From positions 4,154,001 through 4,218,000 of the forward strand of contig NZ_CP125370.1 of the NCBI RefSeq assembly GCF_030034735.1: 64,000 bases of DNA, in the 5' to 3' direction. The stretch is from Paenibacillus sp. RC334. GTDB lineage: Bacteria > Bacillota > Bacilli > Paenibacillales > Paenibacillaceae. Below the pieces are notes generated by a model that was given only the letters and a program-made list of their open reading frames with translations, had not been told where the DNA came from and did not search any database. Both the position numbers and the translations under genes were made by a program. Positions 38,708 through 48,618 of this stretch are shown here, piece after piece (the first letter of the stretch is position 1; every line of letters begins with the position of its first letter).

Positions 38708-39403
38708 TTAATAGAGGGCAATAGCGTCTATTTTCATCGTCGGGTCTGCCTCCAAAATACCGAAATGACGTGTCCAATACAGCTCAATCGTAAAACGCGC
38801 CGGAAGAAACAGATCCAGAATTAAATCTGCTTTGGTCCGTGATAACTGCGTTTCCTCCTGACCGATATAGATGAGCAATTCGTCCTTTTCCTCACAATTG
38901 GTATAAATGATCGAGCGGTGAAAAACACGGCGCATCGTTTCTTTTAGCAGATGTACAGCTTCCCCCGTCTCATACAGCCGCAGCAATCCTTCGGCAATCG
39001 CATCCTGCTCATCACGGTTTAACTGTACAAAGCTTTCGCTCACCTTCGGGCCAAAAATGCCGTTCCCGATGTCACGCTGAACAAACCGGATATGGTACTC
39101 CCGCCGATTCATGCCCTGATACAAATCCGTTTCGGCCAGAAAATGTATCATAATATCGAACAGCGATTCTCTCAGCTCCAGGTACTCCTCAGCATCCGGC
39201 GGAAACAGGTCCCGAAAAATAGAATAAAAGCGGTAGTATGGATTGATTTCCACCACCTGCTCCAGCTCGGATGTATTCAGCTCGGTCAGACTCAGCTCCA
39301 TATACGGGGAGTAGCTAACAGCGGGTACAAACCGGAAGCTGTTAACATCTAACTCCTGTTCCTTTGCGCGCATAAGCAAATCCCAGACGTAATTCACAGC
39401 CAT
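38708..39403 (-). CDS. Unknown protein of the contractile-like cluster, 231 aa
   Basis: Begins MAVNYVWDLLMRAKEQELDV; overlaps the end of the preceding gene by 10 bases (39394-39403), so it is translationally coupled. The protein is soluble and rich in aromatic residues, with INPYYRFYSIFRDLFPPDAE in the middle and FTIELYWTRHFGILEAD near the end. It is not any family I can name. Position and coupling suggest a structural partner of the 439-aa protein, perhaps baseplate. Confidence 0.65.
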   Translation of the reverse strand: MAVNYVWDLLMRAKEQELDVNSFRFVPAVSYSPYMELSLTELNTSELEQVVEINPYYRFYSIFRDLFPPDAEEYLELRESLFDIMIHFLAETDLYQGMNRREYHIRFVQRDIGNGIFGPKVSESFVQLNRDEQDAIAEGLLRLYETGEAVHLLKETMRRVFHRSIIYTNCEEKDELLIYIGQEETQLSRTKADLILDLFLPARFTIELYWTRHFGILEADPTMKIDAIALY

Positions 39404-40713
39404 TCTCCTTCACACTTGTACTCCGGGAAATACATTTGCACTTCCGACACCAGAAAGCTCATCAAGTCGGATAAAATGTATGCAGGAAATGTTGACGAAG
39501 CTTCCGCAGAACCGTGTCTGAACCCCAATCGCATGATCTGCTTGCCTTCCTCCGTCCGCACGTTGTCACTGACAAACGGATTTAACGGATACGTCTGGGA
39601 TTTGGATAAAAGCTTGCTCACATCATTTCTGCCTGTGCCTCCCCAAATGTCCACACGCTCCAATTCCAATCCCTGTGCAGCTTCAAAAGAATGTACAATG
39701 CGCGTAATCTCCGCTTTGGCTCGAACGATCACAGCCTGTTTGCCTGCATAGCGGCCCAAAAAGCTGTCCTGCCGCCGATTGGACAACACCGGATAGGTCT
39801 GACGACTAAGCCGCGTTGGGACGGGCTTCGTAACCTTCAACACATTCCATTCGCCGGACTTATCACGTGGCGTGACAATCGTCAGTTCCTCTTCCGTGCG
39901 TTTGATATACCGGATATCGCCTTCCACTCCGTCAATCAGGTAGCCGTGCTCAGGTCCTGTTTTACTTAAAGGAAGCACATGCTCATAGTTCACATGATCT
40001 ATAGCTGGTATTGGGAAACCACTGTTTTTCAGAGACAGTCGTTCAATGTTCCAAAGTGGAAAAACATCCACCTTCTTAAAAACGTCGAATTCCTCCAATG
40101 AGATCGTAATTTCGTGGATTTCCTCATCAGCGTCAGGCTCGCCTTCTCCTCCAACCAGTACACAATCGACAAATTTATAAGCGTACGGGTGATTAATCGT
40201 TTTCCACGGCATGCCATTTTGCATGAACATCAGATACAGCTTCTCAATCTCTAAAATATAAGAACGGTTGTGTTCCAGACGAAAACGAATCGGATAGCTT
40301 CCGGTTTCCGTTACCAATGTTCCCCCGAAAACCCGTTTGCTGCGTACAAGCGCGGTGATCTGCTCGGTCTCCATCTCCAGAAAAAGAGTAAACAACGGCA
40401 ACGCTCCGCCTTCCCGAACGACCTCTGCCACACGGCTGATATCCATCACCTTGTCCTTGGTATCTGTCGGCAACACCGGAAATAAAAATTCATGAATCGG
40501 ATCATAGTCCTCACGTGATGTCAATGACACGTACACGTCAAACTTCTCTTCCGTATTCTCAATTTCCTCAAATACCCGCCGTTCCAGCTGGCGGGTCATT
40601 TCTTCCTGATATTCGACGAGGTTCATAAACACCCCCGCCATCATATTTTTAAGCAAACGTCTCTGCTCCAAATCGTCCATCTTGCTCAAACGGTCCTGCA
40701 CCAGCTCTTTCAC
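39394..40713 (-). CDS. Unknown protein of the contractile-like cluster, 439 aa
   Basis: Starts with a helical, charged segment (ELVQDRLSKMDDLEQRRLLK) followed by beta-rich sequence. No signal, membrane helix or catalytic motif is seen. The protein is conserved in style with other cluster parts (many aromatic and acidic residues). The length and coupling to the following gene are compatible with a baseplate wedge component such as the TssF or gp6 type, but I see no motif that proves it. Confidence 0.65.
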   Translation of the reverse strand: MKELVQDRLSKMDDLEQRRLLKNMMAGVFMNLVEYQEEMTRQLERRVFEEIENTEEKFDVYVSLTSREDYDPIHEFLFPVLPTDTKDKVMDISRVAEVVREGGALPLFTLFLEMETEQITALVRSKRVFGGTLVTETGSYPIRFRLEHNRSYILEIEKLYLMFMQNGMPWKTINHPYAYKFVDCVLVGGEGEPDADEEIHEITISLEEFDVFKKVDVFPLWNIERLSLKNSGFPIPAIDHVNYEHVLPLSKTGPEHGYLIDGVEGDIRYIKRTEEELTIVTPRDKSGEWNVLKVTKPVPTRLSRQTYPVLSNRRQDSFLGRYAGKQAVIVRAKAEITRIVHSFEAAQGLELERVDIWGGTGRNDVSKLLSKSQTYPLNPFVSDNVRTEEGKQIMRLGFRHGSAEASSTFPAYILSDLMSFLVSEVQMYFPEYKCEGEWL

Positions 40714-40760
40714 GACGCCTCACTCCTTTCCGGCTCCAGCATTCATTGAACATGAAAACC

Positions 40761-42659
40761 TCAATTCCCGTTCGCAGCCGCCTGATCCTTGCTGCCTGAA
40801 TCAGACGTACCTGCTTCTTTGGAAGTGGAATCAGCAGTTCCTTTCTCCTTGTTGACAACTGCCTTCGTCGAAGAAGCATTTCCATCACTCGTACTGCCGT
40901 TCTTTGTAGCTGATGAAGCTTCCTTCTTCGCGTCCGCTGTACCCCCTGAACTCGTTGTCGCAGCATTACCCGTAGCTGTCGCAGCCTTGGTTTGCGATGT
41001 TGTAGCAGCTGGCGCAGCAGCCGAAGCCGCAGCTTCGTCCGCTACGTCCCCGGTGCCTGTATCGTTCAGCGCTCCGTCAGATAGTGACGCTCCATCAGCA
41101 AGCTGACCATTTTTCTGCTGGTCCGCGCTCTGTTTCTCCTCTGCCTTCGCAATACTTCGCTCCAATGCCAGCACACTTTCTAGCTTGCCGATTTCCTGAT
41201 AAATCTCCTGTGCCCCGCTATAAGCGTCAATGGCTCCTTCATAATCGAGGTCCTTCATCAGCCGATCCCCTCTGGCCTGAAGCTTGCCAGCCTGAATTTC
41301 CTTGAGCTGCTGCTGGATGGCCGTCATTTTATCATTAGTCTCGGTAATCTTTTTCTCCAACTCTTTTTGCGCAGATGTATAACCGGATTCCATCGCAGCT
41401 TTATTCGCCTTCGTATACAGCTTGAGCGCACTCGCGTAATCTCCGCCCTGAAATTTCAAATCTCCGTCCTTCATCCAGCTCGCCGTCTCGGCATAGCTGT
41501 CCAGCTGGTCGATTTTTTTCTCAATATCCTTCACATTGAAAGGCGGGTACAGACCGGCACTTTTCCTCGCTTTATCGTAGCTCGCTTCGGCTTTGGCAAA
41601 GTCTGCTTTTTCCACATATCCGTCTCCGTCAACCATGAGTTGAGATACTTTCTGCTCTGCCGTATACAGTCGCTTGTGAATCTTATCGTTAATTTTAACT
41701 GCCGCGTTTTTCGCTTCACTGTAGGACTTGAGCGCCTTCGCATAATCTCCTGCCCTGGCGTAATCATCCGCGGCCTGAGCCGATTCGACCATCGTTTCCA
41801 ACGCAGCCGCCTTGTTCGCAGCCATACGGGCCAGGGTAATCCATGCTCCTCCGCCTACAATCACAAAAGCGAGCAACGCAATCAAAATCCGTTTGATCAG
41901 CTTGCGGCGGTTCTTAGGCTTTTCCTGAAAAATTTTGTTCACATAGATGGCGGCAGCCGTATAATTGTTCACCGCCCGACGCTGCTTGCTCAGCAGAACC
42001 TCTTCCAGCGTATCCGTCAGCACGACCGGGTCCTTTGCTTCCTCCAGCGCACCCAGCATTTCCGCCAGTTCAACATCTTCCCACATCCCGGATGTGGCAA
42101 GCAGCATTACATCTCCATCTGCAAGCTGCGTCTTTTTGGCATAATGGGCATGAACTCCATTCGGATTTCCCAGGTATTCCAGCAGATTGCCCCGTTCCTC
42201 ATGCGTGCTGGTCGCTTCGTCGGGAATACGTCCGTCATCCGCCAATGACTGAGCCAAGCTATGATCCTTACTGCGAAAATTAAGCCGTCCATTGCGAAAA
42301 TGATACAGCCTCACATTACCGCACGAAACATATACCATTTTGTTGTAGTTGGTCACCACTATGAGCAGACTGGCCTTGAGCCGCACACGGCGGCTTTCGA
42401 ATTGCAGCCAATCCTGCGCTTCACGCAGGTCTCTCATCAGGCGCCGCTTGGACATGGAAGGCTTCTCCATGAAGTTTTCCAGTACCGTTTTGACAACCAT
42501 TTCCGCGCTGCGCAGCTCCTGATCCGAATCCAGACCGTCTGCGAGGACATAACAGGCCATGTCGTCCGTCTCCATGAATGCAAAATAGTCCCGGTTGTCT
42601 ATGTAAGAGCCCGCTTCCGACACAAAGGCGGTACTAAAATCGCTGTTGTCCTTGCGCAT
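40761..42659 (-). CDS. PP2C-type phosphatase-like membrane protein with repeat tail, 632 aa
   Basis: Residues 1-245 are PP2C-like (NRDYFAFMETDD, VLADGLDSDQELRSAEMVVK, ASLLIVVTNYNKMVYVSCGN, LLATSGMWEDVEL), but several canonical metal aspartates are altered (ADGLDS for ADGMGG, SGMWE for SDGLW), so it may be a pseudo-phosphatase. A transmembrane helix follows (ALLAFVIVGGGAWITLA, about 262-282). The outer part has three to four TPR-like YAKALKSYSEAKNAA and FAKAEASYDKARKSA repeats, then a low-complexity Ala/Ser/Thr tail of about 100 residues. It links an inner phosphoprotein domain to the cell surface. Confidence 0.8.
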   Translation of the reverse strand: MRKDNSDFSTAFVSEAGSYIDNRDYFAFMETDDMACYVLADGLDSDQELRSAEMVVKTVLENFMEKPSMSKRRLMRDLREAQDWLQFESRRVRLKASLLIVVTNYNKMVYVSCGNVRLYHFRNGRLNFRSKDHSLAQSLADDGRIPDEATSTHEERGNLLEYLGNPNGVHAHYAKKTQLADGDVMLLATSGMWEDVELAEMLGALEEAKDPVVLTDTLEEVLLSKQRRAVNNYTAAAIYVNKIFQEKPKNRRKLIKRILIALLAFVIVGGGAWITLARMAANKAAALETMVESAQAADDYARAGDYAKALKSYSEAKNAAVKINDKIHKRLYTAEQKVSQLMVDGDGYVEKADFAKAEASYDKARKSAGLYPPFNVKDIEKKIDQLDSYAETASWMKDGDLKFQGGDYASALKLYTKANKAAMESGYTSAQKELEKKITETNDKMTAIQQQLKEIQAGKLQARGDRLMKDLDYEGAIDAYSGAQEIYQEIGKLESVLALERSIAKAEEKQSADQQKNGQLADGASLSDGALNDTGTGDVADEAAASAAAPAATTSQTKAATATGNAATTSSGGTADAKKEASSATKNGSTSDGNASSTKAVVNKEKGTADSTSKEAGTSDSGSKDQAAANGN

Positions 42660-42681
42660 CGCTACCCCCGTCTTTCTGGTT

Positions 42682-43512
42682 TCATCCTATCGCCAACATA
42701 ACCACTGTCGCGTTATCCTGACTTTTAAAGCCTTTATCATTAATCGTATCGATCATCGCTTCCGCCATTTCCTGCGGTGCTCCACCCTTGCGCATGATCT
42801 CTTCCAGCTCAATCTCAGTCAGTGCCTCCTGAATGCCATCGCTGCACAACAGCACATGATCGCCTGCGTACAGGCGAATCGGTGCCGCACCAAGCTCCAT
42901 GCTCTCAAAGCCCTCATAGCCCAAATAATTGACCAATTGATTGCGAACCGGACTCGTTTTGGCCTCTTCCGAGGTCATTTGCCCAGCCAGCACGCGTTCC
43001 TCCAGCAAGGTTTCCGCCGTATGCTTGGAATTAACATTCTGAAAATGACCATTGCGGTAAATCGTAATCAGGCTATCGCCCACCGCTCCGTAATACAACT
43101 GATAGCCACAAATAATGACCGCCGCCAGCGTCGTTCCTCCACCCTGCCCATTCAAATTTTGCAAAATACCGCGATTGCTCTGAGTTGCCGCTTCTGCAAA
43201 ATAACCGTTCAGGTTCGACGCATCCTCCAGTTTGACGAACGCCTTCGTAAAGGTTGTCACCGCTAACGTACTGGACATGCGCCCATTAGCCAGTCCGCTG
43301 ATGCCGTCTGCGACAACCGCCAGCGTACCGACAGTTGTCGTCATACTTGCAAAATAATCATCCTGCTCGCTTCGGCTCCCGATCGTTTGACCATTTCCGA
43401 TCTCAATTCCACTCACGGTACGGCTGCCGGGACTTCGCGTCAGCCGCATGCGGATCATGAGAAGAACAGCGAATAGCACCGCAGCTCCGCATACAACAAA
43501 ATAAGGCTGCAT
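42682..43512 (-). CDS. PP2C-type Ser/Thr phosphatase with N-terminal membrane anchor, 276 aa
   Basis: ATG 43512 follows GGGAGGTAACGAA; the longer reading to 43578 overlaps the previous gene without a better site. A membrane helix occupies about residues 3-20 (FVVCGAAVLFAVLLM). The PP2C domain keeps RSEQDDYF, LAVVADGISGLANG, TTLAAVIICGYQLYYGAVGDS, LLCSDGIQEAL and SQDNATVVML, with the metal aspartates in place, so it is probably active. In T6SS clusters the PppA phosphatase reverses kinase action on the FHA protein; a like role is inferred. Confidence 0.88.
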   Translation of the reverse strand: MQPYFVVCGAAVLFAVLLMIRMRLTRSPGSRTVSGIEIGNGQTIGSRSEQDDYFASMTTTVGTLAVVADGISGLANGRMSSTLAVTTFTKAFVKLEDASNLNGYFAEAATQSNRGILQNLNGQGGGTTLAAVIICGYQLYYGAVGDSLITIYRNGHFQNVNSKHTAETLLEERVLAGQMTSEEAKTSPVRNQLVNYLGYEGFESMELGAAPIRLYAGDHVLLCSDGIQEALTEIELEEIMRKGGAPQEMAEAMIDTINDKGFKSQDNATVVMLAIG

Positions 43513-43546
43513 TTCGTTACCTCCCTGCACCATGCCCACTTCCGTC

Positions 43547-44074
43547 CTAGTTTTCGTTGTCCCACTCAAAATGGGCACCGCACAGCGGGATAAAGATAAA
43601 TTTGCTATGTCCCAGCTGAATCACGTCATAAGCAGCCAGCTCTGCTGGTGAATATACTGCCTCGTTATTGTGATACGCCAAGCCTGACGAATCCCCCGGC
43701 AGCAAGTAGAAATTACGCTTCTTCGGATCATACACAATGACCGCATGATTTCTGCGGGAAATCGTGTTGTCCCCAATAATACGGACATGCATTTCCTCGG
43801 CGCGTCCAATAAAGTTTTTCTCGGCCATAATGCGGTAGTCCTGACCCACCTGCGCTCCTTCGATGCATACCAGCCACCCGGTTACCGGGTGAATCCCCAC
43901 AGTCTCGCCCAAATACGGCATCGTTCTGTCATCGTCTCCCGCACCGTTGGTTTTTGCCGTTGGTTCAACACTTTTGGGTGCGGCTACATTTACCACCGTA
44001 TTACAATAAGGACACGTATTTCCATGCTTTCGTGTACTGAACATGTGTCCGTTCGGGCATCTTGTCAAACTCAT
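43547..44074 (-). CDS. Zinc-ribbon plus FHA domain protein, 175 aa
   Basis: The N-terminus has a zinc ribbon, CPNGHMFSTRKHGNTCPYC, with two CxxxH/CxxC-like half-knuckles. The FHA domain (about 88-165) has FIGRAEEMHVRIIGDNTISR and RNHAVIVYDPK, where the GR, S/R and NH residues that grip phosphothreonine are present. FHA proteins bind phosphothreonine peptides and organise complexes; in H1-T6SS this role belongs to Fha1. The protein is cytosolic and 40 bases downstream of the membrane FHA gene. Confidence 0.9.
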   Translation of the reverse strand: MSLTRCPNGHMFSTRKHGNTCPYCNTVVNVAAPKSVEPTAKTNGAGDDDRTMPYLGETVGIHPVTGWLVCIEGAQVGQDYRIMAEKNFIGRAEEMHVRIIGDNTISRRNHAVIVYDPKKRNFYLLPGDSSGLAYHNNEAVYSPAELAAYDVIQLGHSKFIFIPLCGAHFEWDNEN

Positions 44075-44113
44075 AATCGGTTCCTTCCCCCATTGTCATG
44101 ATTGTCTTTTCAG

Positions 44114-44662
44114 CTATTTAACGAGCAGCCTCGTATTGGCAATATATAATAAATCACCTGAGTAAATCCGGTACGGCTCACCGCTTTCCAGCTTCTTGGT
44201 TACACTTTCGTTCGCAGGTCGCAACCCCGTACCATTGCCAGAATCCACATCCTCCACAAACCAGTCACTGTTCACCCGATTGAGGACTGCATGTTCCACG
44301 CTTACAAGAGATGCATAATCTGTGCCTGCCAAATCAATATCCGCCTCGGAGCGACCCGTTGTTTTGCCGATCAGGAGCGAAGTTTCGCCTTCGATATACC
44401 ATTCTTTAATGGACTCACCCTCTTCATCCATCAGTATCAGCTTGGCAATCCGATTGCGCTGTGTCTTTGGCTTCGCTACACGTTCAACTGACACCAGATT
44501 ACGCAATATGTATACAAGCACGCCGATTCCGATACCTATCACGACCACGGTTTTCAAACCGCTATAGCCTGTACGACTAAACATATAATAGGCGATCGCC
44601 AGCATCAGCCCGAACATGGCAACATCTATGATGAAAACCCATCTGTTCTGCGCCGTTTTCAC
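44114..44662 (-). CDS. Membrane protein with FHA domain, 182 aa
   Basis: Two hydrophobic segments (about 10-28 and 36-54) are followed by a cytosolic FHA-like domain with LLIGKTTGRSEADIDLAGTD, SVEHAVLNRVNSDWFVEDVD and NGTGLRPANE. The order (GK, S..H, NGT) is classic for FHA. A membrane-bound FHA could recruit phosphorylated cluster proteins to the membrane. Confidence 0.85.
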   Translation of the reverse strand: MKTAQNRWVFIIDVAMFGLMLAIAYYMFSRTGYSGLKTVVVIGIGIGVLVYILRNLVSVERVAKPKTQRNRIAKLILMDEEGESIKEWYIEGETSLLIGKTTGRSEADIDLAGTDYASLVSVEHAVLNRVNSDWFVEDVDSGNGTGLRPANESVTKKLESGEPYRIYSGDLLYIANTRLLVK

Positions 44663-44694
44663 TGCTTGCTTCCCCCGTTTCTATCCTGAAATCA

Positions 44695-45205
<511 letters not shown>

Positions 45206-45273
45206 GATCCACCCTACGCTTGCACGTGGAGTGAGTGTGTGTTCAAGCTGCGCTTAACGTCAGGACGTCAAGC

Positions 45274-45699
45274 TTAAACCGGATATCCGCCGTCGATGGT
45301 AGCCAGCTCGGTTTTGTCTTTCTTTTGTTTGATGAAGAGTGTAAACGCACCTACACCTTCTGTGTCGCCAAAGTGCTCGTTGTAGTCTACAACGAATGCA
45401 TTCGGGAAGTGGATTTTACGCACAACTTGGTCAGCTGCGATAACTTCCAGTGTTACTTTACGGTAGCTGTCTGCTTTTTCAGCAGGAACCAGGGACCACA
45501 AAGCCAGTTTCAGCGTGTCATCCGCGCTGTCGCCGTCTACGGCTGTGATAATTTTACCGCTGATGCGCAGCGTGGAGCCTACGTCAGTGGAACGTGCATT
45601 GGAGTCGTCCGGTGTATCGGTGTCATAAATAACCGTTTGGATGTTATCCAAGCCCAGCTCGATTGTTTCTTGTCCTTCAACTTTCAGTCTGAATCCCAT
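45274..45699 (-). CDS. Hcp/tail-tube-like protein, 141 aa
   Basis: AAGGAGG stands eight bases before ATG 45699 (MGFRLKVEGQETIELGLDN). The small, strand-rich protein with LKLALWSLVPAEKADSYRKV, then VRKIHFPNAFVVDYNEHF and AFTLFIKQKKD has the size and pattern of contractile tube proteins (Hcp, gp19 type). No membrane segment or signal is seen. It directly follows the sheath-like gene, as tube follows sheath in phages and T6SS (TssBC-Hcp). The very good ribosome binding site suggests high expression. Fold assignment is inferred, not proven. Confidence 0.6.
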   Translation of the reverse strand: MGFRLKVEGQETIELGLDNIQTVIYDTDTPDDSNARSTDVGSTLRISGKIITAVDGDSADDTLKLALWSLVPAEKADSYRKVTLEVIAADQVVRKIHFPNAFVVDYNEHFGDTEGVGAFTLFIKQKKDKTELATIDGGYPV

Positions 45700-45818
45700 G
45701 TGTGTTGCCTCCTTGAAATTAGGTAATATGATGGCGGGAGAAGCAGGGCTTCTCCGCAATTTATGTATAAAGGCAGTTCTGGATAGAATCGCCTCTAACA
45801 TCTTTCGTAGCGCTCGGA

Positions 45819-48044
45819 TCATGATTTGACCGAGCTGGTTCCTTTAGTAATCATGACTTCCAGGTTCTTCACATTGCCGTTGAAGACCAGATCGATATGG
45901 CACATATTGCTTTTCTCATCAATAATGAAGCTCATATCGTCTCCGTCCTGAATGATCGAGTTAACAGATCCTCTGCTGCCCAACCACTTGCTCTTTTGGC
46001 TGCTCGGATTGTTACTGAAGAAGCGGACGATATTTTCGTGCTTGAAGTCTCCTGTCTGGTAGCGCAAAATACGTTCAATGTACGTGCTGACCAGCGTCTT
46101 GTAGATGGAGTCAAAGCCGTCCTCAGACATCGCCATGCTTCTCGCCTTGTAGACGGTAATCCGGCGGATATCCTTATCCTGAATCTGAGCATTCTCGGAC
46201 GAGAACACAAAACCGAAGTTTTTACGGTTGATGGCATCCTTGATCGTGTTGGTGAACCCGGTGATTTCCTTGGCCATCGTCGTCACCGTGCGCAGACTGT
46301 TGTCTCCCGCTTCAATGTCAAAGCGTACGCCAGGGAAGTTTTTGTTGACCGTTTTGAATGTCTCACGCAGGTACTCAGGACACTGATAAGAAGCGACCAA
46401 ACCAGCGGCAACATAGGCTGCACCCACATAAACGCCTTCGATCCACAGCTTGAGAATATCCTCTTTCTCCTTGGAGAGCTCCACACCGCTTTCGGTCTGT
46501 AGCATTTTGCTGTCGATAATGACACCCGATTTGTCCTTCGGAATAATCGTGAAGTTCGGTACGCAAGGAATTGCAAATTCGCTGTATTCTCTGCGAACGA
46601 GACTGGCGCATTTATCGACATATTTATCGATGCCTGCTGTCGCCATACTGTTGAAAGTCGTTTCTTCACCGGATTCAAAATTAAAGAACATTTGAATTTT
46701 GTAATCCTTCACGACTTGCAGCAGCATCGAGAGCGATTCCATAGAATTTCCGCCCTGCTTAACGACCTTCTCGTTGCCTTTGAAGCGTTCACGTGAAACC
46801 TTCACCTTACCAGCTGCTTCCAGCTCGACGGATGGGACGATACCGAACCAGATCGTGTCGCTGAATTCATTTTTGGCATTCACGGTATTCAGGTATGTTT
46901 CCAGACGCGGGATATTGCTGCTTTTCACCAGCATGTCCAGCTTGTTATTTGCCACCAGCATGGTTGGTAACATACCTTTACTCTTCGTTGCATATTGATC
47001 GAAGAACATTTTGACACCGAGGATTTTTTCCACAAGCGGCTTAACCGCCTTTACGAAATCATCCTTGGCATTTTTATAGAACTCCAGATACGTGTTGTAG
47101 TTCTGAACTTCAACTGCTGTATCGACCTTGGTCTGAACAGCTGGCAGCGGCACAAACGTGCGCACCACCAAATCCTTCACATAGTCGGAAGGCGTATCCG
47201 TAATAGAGTTGTAATCTTCCTCGAACACCTGTGACAGATCGCCCGTGCTGTTCTCATCCAGCAGCATCAGCTCGGTGCTGTCACTCTTCGGTGCTTCAAT
47301 GATTTTCAGCTCGCCGCTTTCCCCAATGGAGAGCATACCCACCTGGATCAGCTCACCGGAGTTTTCCTCCTGGGCACCACCGAGCAAAAGGCGGGTTTTG
47401 ATATCCTCAATCGCCAATGGCAGCATCGCCATAACGTTGTTATAGTTCTGGCTTGCTTCCTCGAACATGCCATTCAGCTTGTCGCCCATGTCGAGTTTCT
47501 TCGGATCGCCATCATCCAGCTTGTCATATTCACCATACATATAGTGAATTTCTTTGCGGACTTGGCGAATATCGTCCATAACCTTTTTCGGAGAAATCAT
47601 GTCCAGCAGATTTTCAAACTTGAAATCTACGTTTGTGATTCCTTGACTACGCTTGGTGTCAATGAGCGTAAACAACATTTTCAGAAAATCATTACTTTGG
47701 TTCACACGAATTTCAGAAATGCTGTCCTCATCAATCCCTTCCGGCTTTTTGAGGGTATAGACCACTTTTTGATTAGCCGCGTTAAAAAACGAATACACAG
47801 TCGGCGAAAATTTATCCAAAAATTCGTCGAAGCTGCGCACCAGAAGGTGCTGGTTAATTTCCTTGATTTTCTCATCACTCAAGCTGTCAATGCCCTTCAC
47901 ATCACCTACAATTGTGATCAGGTCCAGCTTTTCCGGGTTGATTTCTTCAAAAAGCATTGTCCGGTTTGTTTGATAAATGATTTCCATCGCTGTCGGCAAA
48001 CGAATAAAGTATGGATATACGCCGAAAGCCCCATACACGGACAC
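45819..48044 (-). CDS. Sheath-like protein (TssB-TssC fusion-like), 741 aa
   Basis: The N-terminal 190 residues read LDLITIVGDVKGIDSLSDEK, SFDEFLDKFSPTVYSFF and VDFKFENLLDMISPKKVMDD, which follows the TssB pattern (LGDF, nfddvl, F-sLdDFsP). Residues 300-741 follow TssC-like order, with WIEGVYVGAAYVAAGLVASY and the C-terminal NRKNFGFVFSSENAQIQDKD, SIYKTLVSTYIERILRYQTG. GTG 48044 is the first possible start after a TAA, with no good ribosome binding site; ATG at 47987 (MEIIYQTNR) is another candidate. If right, it is one fused sheath chain of a contractile system. Confidence in the fold is moderate. Confidence 0.6.
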   Translation of the reverse strand: MSVYGAFGVYPYFIRLPTAMEIIYQTNRTMLFEEINPEKLDLITIVGDVKGIDSLSDEKIKEINQHLLVRSFDEFLDKFSPTVYSFFNAANQKVVYTLKKPEGIDEDSISEIRVNQSNDFLKMLFTLIDTKRSQGITNVDFKFENLLDMISPKKVMDDIRQVRKEIHYMYGEYDKLDDGDPKKLDMGDKLNGMFEEASQNYNNVMAMLPLAIEDIKTRLLLGGAQEENSGELIQVGMLSIGESGELKIIEAPKSDSTELMLLDENSTGDLSQVFEEDYNSITDTPSDYVKDLVVRTFVPLPAVQTKVDTAVEVQNYNTYLEFYKNAKDDFVKAVKPLVEKILGVKMFFDQYATKSKGMLPTMLVANNKLDMLVKSSNIPRLETYLNTVNAKNEFSDTIWFGIVPSVELEAAGKVKVSRERFKGNEKVVKQGGNSMESLSMLLQVVKDYKIQMFFNFESGEETTFNSMATAGIDKYVDKCASLVRREYSEFAIPCVPNFTIIPKDKSGVIIDSKMLQTESGVELSKEKEDILKLWIEGVYVGAAYVAAGLVASYQCPEYLRETFKTVNKNFPGVRFDIEAGDNSLRTVTTMAKEITGFTNTIKDAINRKNFGFVFSSENAQIQDKDIRRITVYKARSMAMSEDGFDSIYKTLVSTYIERILRYQTGDFKHENIVRFFSNNPSSQKSKWLGSRGSVNSIIQDGDDMSFIIDEKSNMCHIDLVFNGNVKNLEVMITKGTSSVKS

Positions 48045-48315
48045 GGGATGTCCAATTTAGAGCAGCCGGGTTTCCACGCTTAGTTCTTTTGCCTCCTCCC
48101 CCCCCTACATAACATTCAAATTGGCCAAAGGATTCGGCTCATACTGCATATGCAGTACAGGCATGTAACCTCGAAAATTAGTCCGAAGCGTTCATTTAAC
48201 TTTTAATTACAAAATTAACAAACGGAGATATGTTGTTCAGATAACAAGGAATATTGCGTTTCTGCTATTCCGTGATCCTACTGCTATCCCATTTTTTGCC
48301 GTTGATACGAGAGCT

Positions 48316-48345
48316 ATCATACAAAGTACCCGTTAGTTTTGTCAA
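48316..48345 (-). promoter_or_regulatory. Promoter of the contractile-like operon
   Basis: On the minus strand TTGACA (48345-48340), 18 bases, TATGAT (48321-48316). It lies about 270 bases upstream of the sheath-like gene and drives at least sheath and tube, then read-through to the rest. Confidence 0.65.
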
Positions 48346-48618
48346 TTTCTGTAGCCCCAGATTGAAACAGGGCAATTCGACTCATTTTATGCGTAAATAC
48401 GTAATTTTCATGATATGTTAGACCTGTTTATTCAGGGAATTATTCACAAATGGAACTCAATTGCCGATAGAAATCCATTGGATATATCTGTTAAGCGTAA
48501 AAGTATCAAATTCATGGCTAATGTGAGGGTTAACAGTCTGTTTTTATCCTTTATCCCTTATATCCCAAGGATTAGGAGAGTGGGCGCGCCCGCATTGGCC
48601 TCGTCGATGGAGGGGCTT

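Noticed and set aside
41367..42248. Plus-strand ORF of 293 codons
   Set aside because: Antisense to the PP2C-like/TPR gene; low-quality protein composition.
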